DNA from: CAYNEO01 sp964396245 | GTDB lineage: Bacteria; Zixibacteria; MSB-5A5; GN15; FEB-12 | DNA: 14,858 bases | Assembly (NCBI GenBank): GCA_964396245.1 | Contig: CAYNEO010000068.1 | Coordinates: forward strand, 1-14,858 | Reading direction: 5' to 3' | In this document: piece by piece, positions 1 through 6,790 of the stretch | Layout: each line of letters starts with the position of its first letter | Position numbering within the stretch: the first letter of the stretch is position 1 | Made by a program: the position numbers and the translations under genes | Notes under the pieces: generated by a model | What the model was told of the DNA's origin: nothing | Databases searched by the model: none | Seen by the model: the letters and a program-made list of their open reading frames with translations, nothing else

Positions 1-71
1 CTGGGCGACAGGGATTCGAACCCCGATTCTACGGTCCAGAGCCGCATGTCCTACCGTTGGACGATCGCCCA
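1..71 (-). tRNA. tRNA-Gln (anticodon CUG)
   Basis: Read on the minus strand, the sequence folds as a full tRNA. The acceptor arms TGGGCGA and TCGCCCA pair over 7 bp and the discriminator base is G at position 1. The D stem is GTCC/GGAC, the anticodon stem TGCGG/CCGTA (one G-T pair), the loop CTCTGGA with anticodon CTG, and the T arm has the GTTCGAAT consensus. Anticodon CUG reads CAG, so this is tRNA-Gln, and the body closely resembles other bacterial tRNA-Gln. Whether CCA is encoded cannot be seen because the window begins at the discriminator base. It lies about 205 bp downstream of thiN on the same strand but has its own promoter. Confidence 0.96.
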
Positions 72-126
72 GTATACTATGACCGCTATCGGCAAACTCA
101 CCGAGTAGCTTGAAATCAAGGTGCAC

Positions 127-154
127 AATATACAAGGTCGGGCCTGTTTGTCAA
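127..154 (-). promoter_or_regulatory. Promoter of tRNA-Gln
   Basis: On the minus strand a perfect -35 TTGACA (149-154) is followed after 16 bp by TATATT (127-132), five of six matches to the sigma70 -10. Transcription would begin near 120, giving a leader of about 50 nt before the mature tRNA 5' end. Such a strong housekeeping promoter is usual for a tRNA gene. No intrinsic terminator is visible between the thiN stop and this promoter (155-276), so read-through from the sugar operon is possible. Confidence 0.75.
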
Positions 155-276
155 GGAGCTTTCAGGAAGCAGGTGGAATTTCGAAACGATTGCTTCTGCC
201 CCGCTAAGTCGCCATCCGTGGCAAGGTTATCGAAGGGATACAATTGCAGAAGTATATCCGGTCCGACACCAAGACC

Positions 277-933
277 CTACTTGTGATCGGCAAAACGATG
301 TACGAGAAACGCCTGACCCTTCACCCGAAAACCGGCCCGCTTCCCCGTTATGGAGTTCCGTAAAGCCAGCGAATCTCCTCGGCGGAGTTTTCTGTCCCTG
401 ACCAGATACCCAGTGCCCGTGCAAGTGTACCGAATCGTTTTGGACAGCGGGATGATTGAGACAAGACCCCCGCTGCCGTGAGTAATCGTATGCGTGGAAT
501 TGTCGAGAAACAAGATTTCGTACACAATATTGATGATACGGATATCGGGTCGGCGCTTCGATGATCGTTTGTTCCGGGCGAGCGTAAGCAACATCATATT
601 GCCGATAAACTGGTCCGGCTCGCCGGTGGACGGCTGCACGATTCGAATCCGGGAGGGTTTCAGTTTCAGGCAATGTTCCAGCGCCAGGTGAGCATCGGTC
701 TTGTCTTTGTGCGATGAAAACTCGACAACCTTCGTGGTCTCCGGCAGGTTTCGCGGGACGCGGAATATCGAATCAAAATCCCCGATGAGAAGATCAGGCC
801 ACAGGCCGGCCGCCTTAAAGAACCGGTAGCCGCCGTCGACTGCAACAGCAAACGCATCACGACAAAAGCTTCGATAGTAGTCGAGATGTTTTCGGGGATA
901 TTGTCCATTGAGAAAAAGAACACAGTCTTTCAT
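277..933 (-). CDS. thiN: Thiamine pyrophosphokinase
   Basis: 218 aa, the usual length for the family. The enzyme transfers diphosphate from ATP to thiamine to give thiamine diphosphate (ThDP) in the cytosol. Visible motifs are VDGG near residue 32, PDLLIGDFDS (46-55) with the Mg-ATP aspartates, and DKTD (77-80). The region STGEPDQFIGN (102-112) matches the family's GGR-x-DH/Q-x-x-x-N segment, although the usual Arg is Glu here. The C-terminal thiamine-binding beta domain ends in GFRVKGQAFLV. The ATG overlaps the glk stop by 4 nt (ATGA) and has no clear Shine-Dalgarno, so translation is probably coupled to glk. It is the last gene of the operon that also encodes transketolase, a ThDP enzyme, which fits a cofactor-supply role. 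Confidence 0.88.
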   Translation of the reverse strand: MKDCVLFLNGQYPRKHLDYYRSFCRDAFAVAVDGGYRFFKAAGLWPDLLIGDFDSIFRVPRNLPETTKVVEFSSHKDKTDAHLALEHCLKLKPSRIRIVQPSTGEPDQFIGNMMLLTLARNKRSSKRRPDIRIINIVYEILFLDNSTHTITHGSGGLVSIIPLSKTIRYTCTGTGYLVRDRKLRRGDSLALRNSITGKRAGFRVKGQAFLVHRFADHK

Positions 934-1895
934 GACATATTCAGCACCATGCCGGCAGCGCCTATTAACGCGGTCTTGTCCTCGATAATGATACCGACCG
1001 GCATTTTCGCCAGCATTGCTTCCATCTTGCCCCGTTTGACAAACCGCTCCATGAAGCGGCCCTTGTCGAGCGCAGTGATAATCCGCGGCGCGATACGGCC
1101 GCCGATATAAACGCCGCCGAGGGTCATCCCCTTGAGTGCCAGGTTAGCCGCCTCCGAGGCATAGCAATCGATAAATATGTCCACGGTGCGCTGCGCGATT
1201 TCATCCTTGCCGGACAACGCGCGCTCCAGAATCGCTTCGGGCAGATCGGTGCTCTTACCGAACCACCGAGGACGCTTGTACCCCTGCGTATCAATCAGGA
1301 AGTTTGCAATTCGCTCCAGTCCGGACAGGCTCACGACATCCTCCACTTCCACCTCGCCATGCTCGGCATATATGTACTCCCAGAGTTCCGATTCAATCTG
1401 AGAACCCGGGGCAAAGTCGGCATGGCCGCCTTCGGATGCATACGGAACGTGCTTTTTTCCGTCGATATAGATAATCGCTTCACCCAGGCCGGTACCGGAC
1501 GCAACCAGGCCGATATTTCCACCGTTGATCTTCTCGCCTTCGTTAATGGTGAAGAATTTGTCGGGACCGAGGTGAAACAGGCCGTGAGCGGTCGCCACGA
1601 TGTCGTTAACCAATTTTACTGTCGTGAACGAGAACTTTTCCTCTATATCATTGCCGACAATATGCCAGGGAAGATTGGTGGTGTGTACCTCATTGTGAAT
1701 TACCGGTCCGGCCACACCGAGGCAAGCCTGTCCTGTCTCGCCTTTATGCTTCCTCAGATACAGGCTGAAGACCGACTCGAAGCTCGAGAAGTCCTTGGGA
1801 GCATATGTTGCCCGGTCGTAGAGAACGACTTCGCCCCTTTTTTGGCGCACTCGCGCGAGCTCCACGCGATTACCGCTGATATATCCCGCTAACAT
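930..1895 (-). CDS. glk: Glucokinase family protein lacking the phosphate-1 motif
   Basis: 321 aa, the length of E. coli-type glucokinase (hexokinase/ASKHA fold), which phosphorylates glucose to glucose-6-phosphate with ATP. Family motifs seen in order: GVAGPV (60-65), TNLPW (73-77), LVNDIVATA (95-103) holding the presumed catalytic Asp98, SGTGLGEA (133-140, phosphate-2), and EGGHADFAP (155-163) for glucose binding. The C-terminal half has the GGVYIGG...APRI segment near 260-271. The N-terminus is odd: where the family has G-D-x-G-G-T-N this protein reads LAGYISGNRVEL, so the Mg-ATP Asp and the GTN residues are gone. No upstream in-frame ATG, GTG or TTG exists before a stop, so a mis-called start does not explain it. 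AAGGAG lies 22 nt upstream of the ATG with a small hairpin between. It may be active with altered kinetics, or a regulatory or non-catalytic relative. Confidence 0.82.
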   Translation of the reverse strand: MLAGYISGNRVELARVRQKRGEVVLYDRATYAPKDFSSFESVFSLYLRKHKGETGQACLGVAGPVIHNEVHTTNLPWHIVGNDIEEKFSFTTVKLVNDIVATAHGLFHLGPDKFFTINEGEKINGGNIGLVASGTGLGEAIIYIDGKKHVPYASEGGHADFAPGSQIESELWEYIYAEHGEVEVEDVVSLSGLERIANFLIDTQGYKRPRWFGKSTDLPEAILERALSGKDEIAQRTVDIFIDCYASEAANLALKGMTLGGVYIGGRIAPRIITALDKGRFMERFVKRGKMEAMLAKMPVGIIIEDKTALIGAAGMVLNMS

Positions 1896-1896
1896 A

Positions 1897-1909
1897 GGCT
1901 TATGAAGCC
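1897..1909 (-). promoter_or_regulatory. Small hairpin between SD and start of glk
   Basis: On the minus strand GGCTT-CAT-AAGCC forms a 5-bp stem with a 3-nt loop, lying one base before the glk ATG. The only good Shine-Dalgarno, AAGGAG (1918-1923), is 22 nt from the ATG, too far for normal use. If the 13-nt hairpin folds, the effective distance falls to about 9 nt. Whether this acts in translation is inference. Confidence 0.35.
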
Positions 1910-1914
1910 GGGCC

Positions 1915-2241
1915 TCACTCCTTATATACTATCGCAGTACCTGAGGCGGATACCATCAGCATGTTACTGCCGCCCATGCCGATCGTCTCATAATCGAGAT
2001 CAACGCCCACGATTGCGTTGGCTCCAAGCGTCTGGGCTTCGCGGGTCATCTCATCTAGTGCAACCCGCTTGGCTTTCTGAAGTTCCTGCTCATACGCCTG
2101 GGCTCGTCCGCCAACAATATCCCGCACGCTGGCGAATAGATCTTTGAAGATATTGGCGCCCATAATAGCCTCGCCGCTGACGAGACCCAGATACCTGGTG
2201 ATAGCCTTACCCTCGATATTCGGTGTTGTAAGAATCAACAT
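1915..2241 (-). CDS. YbjQ/UPF0145 family protein
   Basis: 108 aa from the ATG at 2241. The sequence follows E. coli YbjQ along its whole length: TTPNIEG at the N-terminus, GLVSGEAIMGANIFKD, VRDIVGGRAQAYE, and the C-terminal VGVDLDYETIG followed by MLMVSASGTAI. The family is a small soluble pentamer-forming fold; its biochemical role is not established (a putative heavy-metal-binding annotation exists). An in-frame GTG at 2253 would add four residues, but it overlaps the SD AAGGAG, which serves the ATG at 11 nt, and homologues begin at the ATG. The gene sits between tkt and glk with short gaps on both sides, so it is co-transcribed with sugar-phosphate enzymes. Confidence 0.9.
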   Translation of the reverse strand: MLILTTPNIEGKAITRYLGLVSGEAIMGANIFKDLFASVRDIVGGRAQAYEQELQKAKRVALDEMTREAQTLGANAIVGVDLDYETIGMGGSNMLMVSASGTAIVYKE

Positions 2242-2292
2242 AATTTCGAACACTCCTTTTTCAGATCCGACTATCGCGGCATAATCCGGAAG

Positions 2293-4242
2293 TTAGCGGC
2301 GGACTACCAACTCGTGAAGCAGAGCGCGGATCTTTTCCGCCACCGCGATACCATCGAGACCGAGCATAGCATACAACTCGGCCGGTCTGCCCGAACCGGC
2401 ATAGCGGTCAACTCCGAGCTTCGTGAACCGTGTCGACAGCCCCGCCTCGAACATCGCCGCGGCAATAGCCGTCCCCAGGCCGGTTTTGACGTTATGATCT
2501 TCCAGTGTGACGACATGGGGAAACTCAGCCAGCATCCGGAGATCATCGTCATCCAGATCGGACCAGTCGGAGACCGAAATCAACGCGATATTGATACCAT
2601 CACTTTTTAGCCGCGTCCACGCATCCATTCCATTGAAGAGTATATTGCCGGCACAAACCAGGGCCACGTGATCACCCGAGCGTATTGTCTCCATCCTGCC
2701 GTAACGATAGACATAGTCCTCGCCAAAAAACGGCTTGCCATCCCCGGTTTGAATGACAGGGATTACAGATCGTCCCATGAACACGGCAAAATTGCCGGGC
2801 GTAGAGAGAATATATCGCGTGATACGGTCAGTCTGGTTCGGGTCGGCCGGCGTGATGACTTTCCAGCCGTAGGTTGAGTTCAGCAATCCGAAAAAGTCTA
2901 TGCACTGATGCGTCTTGCCGTCCTCGCCGACGTTTATGCCCGAATGAGTACAGACCAGTTTGAGATTGCTGTGATTGATATCATTCAGCCGCGCCTGGTT
3001 GTAGGTCTCATCCACTCCGAACACTCCGAAATCGGACCAAACCGAAAGGGCCTTTTCGGCAGAAAGTGCGCCGGCGGTGGTCGCGGTGCTGTGCTCGGAA
3101 ATACCGCACTGGAAGAAATTATCCGGGAATTTGCCGCCGAATTTCTTCGTCTTGACTGAGCCCGAAAGGTCGTTGTCAAAGACGGCCATCACAAAACCAT
3201 CACGGCCGATATTGTGCTCCGCAACCGAAAGAAGGGCATTACCCCAGGCGGAACGATTGTCGAGTTTCTCGTCGGCGCCGTATGTTCTGGGATCACCACT
3301 GCTGACCTCAGGAAAGGCGGCACGATCGATGTGGAACGATTGCGGTGGTCCCATCGCGCGCTCCGTTTTCAGAGGTGCATAGTCATTCACCGTCGGACCC
3401 AATTCCGCTAACGCATCCCCCAGCTTATCCGGCTTGACCGCGGCCCCATGGAAGTTCTCGTCGTTCTCCATGAAGGAGACGCCTTTGCCCATCACGGAAT
3501 GCGCCACTATCACCATCGGAGAATTGGTGTCGAGCGATGCTGCCCGGAGAGAGTCGTAAACCTGCCGCAAGTCATGGGCGTCAATCTCGACCGCCTTCCA
3601 TCCATCAGCTTTCCAGTTCTCGATGACGTTCTGCGGCATGACATCCTCGGTACGGCCGGAAATCTGCAGGCGGTTACAGTCAATGATCGCAGTCAGTCGC
3701 GACAGCCCGTACTTGACCGCCATCCGACGCGCTTCGCCGATCTGCCCTTTCTGTTGCTCGCCGTCGCCCATGACGACATACGTGTGAAACTGCTGCCCTG
3801 ACAGGCGGCCGTAGATCGCTTTGCCGACTCCGACCGACAGTCCCTGCCCGAGATTACCGGTGTCCCATTCAATACCGGGCACGGATTGCTCGACATGTCC
3901 CTCGAAGGGCGAACCGACCTGACGAAACCCGTGCAAACAGGGCGTGATATCAAAGAACCCGGCGGCTGCCAGCGCCGAGTAAACGCCGGGCGATGTATGG
4001 CCGTGCGAGATGATAATTCGGTCCCGATCATCCCGCCGGGGATGGCCCGGATCAACGCGGGCAAAATTGTAGAGCGTGAGAAAAACTTCGAGCGATGACA
4101 TCGAACCGCCGGGGTGCCCCGAACCGGCGACCGTCGTCATTTTCAAAATGTAACCGCGCGCCTGTCGGGCCATCTCGGTCAGTTTCGCATGCCAGTCATC
4201 GGAAAGACTGCCGTCTGCAAACCCTCGCCATGAATCAAACAT
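2293..4242 (-). CDS. tkt: Transketolase
   Basis: 649 aa, full length with all three domains. The ThDP- and metal-dependent enzyme moves two-carbon ketol units between sugar phosphates in the non-oxidative pentose phosphate pathway. Visible: GSGHPGG (40-46); SHGHTSPG (79-86); NLGQGLSVG (130-138); the ThDP motif beginning MGDGEQQKGQ (158-167) and ending at Asn190; FHGA with His265; and ISEHS (381-385) with the cofactor-activating Glu383. The segment THSGINVGEDGKTHQ (432-446) recalls the C-terminal subunit of split archaeal-type transketolases. A C-terminal domain follows, with TLEDH. Start ATG at 4242; GGAGG is about 13 nt upstream, a rather long spacing. It lies 22 bp after pgi and is co-transcribed with thiN, which supplies its cofactor. 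Confidence 0.95.
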   Translation of the reverse strand: MFDSWRGFADGSLSDDWHAKLTEMARQARGYILKMTTVAGSGHPGGSMSSLEVFLTLYNFARVDPGHPRRDDRDRIIISHGHTSPGVYSALAAAGFFDITPCLHGFRQVGSPFEGHVEQSVPGIEWDTGNLGQGLSVGVGKAIYGRLSGQQFHTYVVMGDGEQQKGQIGEARRMAVKYGLSRLTAIIDCNRLQISGRTEDVMPQNVIENWKADGWKAVEIDAHDLRQVYDSLRAASLDTNSPMVIVAHSVMGKGVSFMENDENFHGAAVKPDKLGDALAELGPTVNDYAPLKTERAMGPPQSFHIDRAAFPEVSSGDPRTYGADEKLDNRSAWGNALLSVAEHNIGRDGFVMAVFDNDLSGSVKTKKFGGKFPDNFFQCGISEHSTATTAGALSAEKALSVWSDFGVFGVDETYNQARLNDINHSNLKLVCTHSGINVGEDGKTHQCIDFFGLLNSTYGWKVITPADPNQTDRITRYILSTPGNFAVFMGRSVIPVIQTGDGKPFFGEDYVYRYGRMETIRSGDHVALVCAGNILFNGMDAWTRLKSDGINIALISVSDWSDLDDDDLRMLAEFPHVVTLEDHNVKTGLGTAIAAAMFEAGLSTRFTKLGVDRYAGSGRPAELYAMLGLDGIAVAEKIRALLHELVVRR

Positions 4243-4264
4243 TGTCGTCTACCAGCCTCCACAT

Positions 4265-5992
4265 CTATAAGACCGATCGTATTACTTTCGCAAAATGCTC
4301 AAGACCGTCCGCGGGTTTGCCGTTAAGAGCGATCACCAGCGTAGGGTACTTTCGCTTGATTAACGCCTGTGCGTCGCCTATCGCCTGTGCATCGATGAGT
4401 TGATCGAATCCGAACGGTTTACCGGGAATCGGAAGATGCTTATACGAGCCCCGCACAAACACGAGAAACAGACCGTCTTTCGGTCCCCCCTTGTACAGCT
4501 GCCCGATCGAGTGCAAGTATCTGGGTCCGTAACCACGGGTCGTGGCCATACGGGTCTTGTTCCTGACAAGGTTGCGTATTTTCTCCAACGCAACTTCGGA
4601 CGCCTTGTTACACCTGAAATAATTGAGGATAGCCAGATACGCGGGATCGCTGACTCCTCTGAAAAAGCGCTTCAAGACCGCTTTGATGTCGGATGCCTGC
4701 GGCGGCGCCTCCGACAACAGGACATCATCCGCCGCGACCAGTGTGAGTGTACCCCATGATGCCACCGTCGTCTTTCGGTCCGGCAGTGTGCCGATCCGCT
4801 CGTAACCCGCAAGAATGAGCTTGGTGTTTTCCTTGCTCTCGGTGACGTTTGGTTCATCGAACGGGTTTACCTTCAGCATCTGGCCAACCGCTGCCGTTGC
4901 GGCCTCCCAGAGCAAGAACTGACGGCCTAATTCAAACTTGGAGCCAAGCGTGATTTCAATGGTCGGAATTGCGGCCTCCTTGATATCGCGCCAAAATCCC
5001 TTCGTAATCGGTTCATTCTCGCGTTCCATGCGCATGATAACGAATACGCGATCATCGCCATAATTCTGGATAGGTCCGACAGGTTCGTTTTCGATCGGAA
5101 TTACGCCCTTGCCGTTCTTGCCGGTTGATTCGGCAATAAGCTGCTCGATCCACGGGACCAGCGCCCCGGTTCGTCGGCTCGCAAAGAATGTCAACTTGTC
5201 GCGACCGGATGCGGCAGCGGCAGCCATCAACGCCCCGAGAAGGAGCGCCGGATTTGTTTCGCCCTTCCTCTCTCGGAGGATCTTCTCCATAGCGGCGGCA
5301 TCATTAACCAGCCTGTTCAAATCAACACCGGCAAAAAAAGCCGGCACCAGACCAAAATACGACAGCGCCGAATAACGCCCGCCAATATCCGGCGGGTTAA
5401 GGAAAATCTTGCGATACTTGTTGCGCCGTGCAAACTGCTCAAGGGGGCTTCCCTTGTCGGTGATTACGGCAAAGTGGCGGCCAAAATCGGCGATGTCGGC
5501 ATCCTGAAGTCTGCCGATAAAAAACGCCTCATGCGACCGCGTTTCGACGGTCCCGCCCGACTTCGAAGCAACAACGAAGAGCGTGCGCTTCAGGTCAATC
5601 TTGCGGGCAATCGCCCTCACCGCCTCGGGGTCGGTCGAATCGAGCACGTCATAGGATTTCAGCAGCTTGTGCCTGCGGAAGAAAAACCTGAATACTTCCG
5701 GGCACAGCGACGAACCGCCCATCCCAATCAACACGATATGCACTATGCCATCGGCCAAAACCTGGGAGCCGAACTTTTCGATCTGCCCGATCCTGGACTT
5801 CATCGACGACGCGATATCTACCCAGCCAAGGCGATTGCCGATCTGCTTTTTTACCTGTGGTTTAGTTGAGTAGACCGTGGGATCACGGTGCATGATCCGG
5901 CTGACAAGATCGGCGGATGTTTTGCGGTTCACGAGTCGATCGAATTCCTTGCCGATACGCCCCGCCCGCACCTGCAATGATCCGTGCTTCAT
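4265..5992 (-). CDS. pgi: Glucose-6-phosphate isomerase, transaldolase-fusion type, stand-alone
   Basis: 575 aa. Interconverts glucose-6-phosphate and fructose-6-phosphate. It has two SIS-type sugar-phosphate regions: GMGGSS (90-95), SKSGGTVET (143-151), GGRYSALS (204-211), and EQLIAESTGKNGKG (283-296) with a likely catalytic Glu. The C-terminal YGPRYLHSIGQLYKGGP (488-504) carries the conserved His and Lys. From family knowledge this form resembles the C-terminal half of bifunctional transaldolase/glucose-6-phosphate isomerase proteins more than classical PGI. No transaldolase domain precedes it: the upstream neighbour is rpe, 12 bp away, and the N-terminus starts directly with PGI-like sequence. 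AAGGA overlaps the rpe stop at a 9-nt spacing, supporting the start and translational coupling. Confidence 0.88.
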   Translation of the reverse strand: MKHGSLQVRAGRIGKEFDRLVNRKTSADLVSRIMHRDPTVYSTKPQVKKQIGNRLGWVDIASSMKSRIGQIEKFGSQVLADGIVHIVLIGMGGSSLCPEVFRFFFRRHKLLKSYDVLDSTDPEAVRAIARKIDLKRTLFVVASKSGGTVETRSHEAFFIGRLQDADIADFGRHFAVITDKGSPLEQFARRNKYRKIFLNPPDIGGRYSALSYFGLVPAFFAGVDLNRLVNDAAAMEKILRERKGETNPALLLGALMAAAAASGRDKLTFFASRRTGALVPWIEQLIAESTGKNGKGVIPIENEPVGPIQNYGDDRVFVIMRMERENEPITKGFWRDIKEAAIPTIEITLGSKFELGRQFLLWEAATAAVGQMLKVNPFDEPNVTESKENTKLILAGYERIGTLPDRKTTVASWGTLTLVAADDVLLSEAPPQASDIKAVLKRFFRGVSDPAYLAILNYFRCNKASEVALEKIRNLVRNKTRMATTRGYGPRYLHSIGQLYKGGPKDGLFLVFVRGSYKHLPIPGKPFGFDQLIDAQAIGDAQALIKRKYPTLVIALNGKPADGLEHFAKVIRSVL

Positions 5993-6004
5993 GTAAACTG
6001 TTCC

Positions 6005-6661
6005 TTAAGAGCGTTTCAGTTCGTGAACCAGTTTTACGAGTTCGCGCCGATTGTTGCTGCCGAAAAAAGCGCTACCCATGACGAGAATGTCCGCTCCGGC
6101 ATTGACTACCGTGTGGGCGTTAGTTTCATCCACGCCGCCGTCAACCGCGATTGTCGTTTTCAAGCCGTGTGAATCGATAAAATCTCTGGCCTGAGCGATC
6201 TTTGGCAGGACGGACTCGATGAACTCCTGACCCCCGAACCCGGGATAGACGGACATGACCAGAAGATTGTCGAAATGCTCGAGGTACGGCGCCACATCAT
6301 CGAATGACACATCCGGATTGAGAGAAATTCCGGCCTGGATGCCAAGTTCTCTGAGTTGCTCGACATACGGTACCGGCTCCGGATGAACCTGGATATGGAA
6401 CGTGATACTGTCCGCTCCGGCTCTGGCAAACGGCTCAAAGAACTTCTCCGGATTATCCAGCATCAGGTGAACGTCGATAAACGCATCAGTGAGTTTATCT
6501 ACGGTGCCGACCATTTTTGGTCCGAACGAGAGATTTGGGACAAAATGGCCATCCATGATGTCGAGATGGAAATGGTCCGCACCGGCCTCGACGGCGCTTT
6601 TGATTTCGTCTCCGATTCGGGAGAAATCCGCTCCCAGTACGGAAGGTGCGATTTTGGCCAT
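6005..6661 (-). CDS. rpe: Ribulose-phosphate 3-epimerase
   Basis: 218 aa TIM barrel, normal length. Interconverts ribulose-5-phosphate and xylulose-5-phosphate, feeding transketolase. Motifs: APSVLGADF (5-13), HLDIMDGHFVPN (32-43) with metal ligand His32 and catalytic Asp34, DVHLM (63-67) with metal ligand His65, MSVYPGFGGQEF (136-147), and IAVDGGVDETNA (171-182) with catalytic Asp174, then GSAFF for phosphate binding. It is the first gene of the six-gene operon. No Shine-Dalgarno precedes the ATG (the upstream bases are CATTCCCCC) and a -10-like TAACAT lies 6 nt before it, so the message may be leaderless. Confidence 0.96.
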   Translation of the reverse strand: MAKIAPSVLGADFSRIGDEIKSAVEAGADHFHLDIMDGHFVPNLSFGPKMVGTVDKLTDAFIDVHLMLDNPEKFFEPFARAGADSITFHIQVHPEPVPYVEQLRELGIQAGISLNPDVSFDDVAPYLEHFDNLLVMSVYPGFGGQEFIESVLPKIAQARDFIDSHGLKTTIAVDGGVDETNAHTVVNAGADILVMGSAFFGSNNRRELVKLVHELKRS

Positions 6662-6667
6662 GGGGGA

Positions 6668-6695
6668 ATGTTATGCATTTTGGGCCGGGAATCAA
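6668..6695 (-). promoter_or_regulatory. Putative promoter of the rpe-pgi-tkt-glk-thiN operon
   Basis: On the minus strand TTGATT (6690-6695) and TAACAT (6668-6673) are 16 bp apart, each with four of six consensus bases. The -10 ends only 6 nt before the rpe ATG, so transcription would start at or next to the start codon. The rest of the 129-bp gap to queG (6674-6790) holds no gene. A TCCGCC/GGCGGA inverted repeat lies in it without a T-run, and no clear terminator for queG is visible. Confidence 0.45.
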
Positions 6696-6790
6696 CCGAA
6701 ATCTGATCCGCTGTCCGCCCGAGATTAAGAACAAGGCGGATAGTAGCTTAGGACACAGATTTTATCGTCGTGACTCGGCCTTACTGATAC

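Noticed and set aside
155..276. Terminator or small gene between thiN and tRNA-Gln
   Set aside because: Only weak short repeats (for example GCCA-CGGA-TGGC) without a T-run, and no open frame with an SD.
1359..1892. 177-codon plus-strand open frame opposite glk
   Set aside because: Antisense shadow of glk with no recognisable motif or domain and no clear SD.
6662..6790. TPP riboswitch or other structured leader before the sugar operon
   Set aside because: The rpe ATG is immediately behind the putative promoter and no THI-box core was seen, so there is no room for a riboswitch on the predicted transcript.
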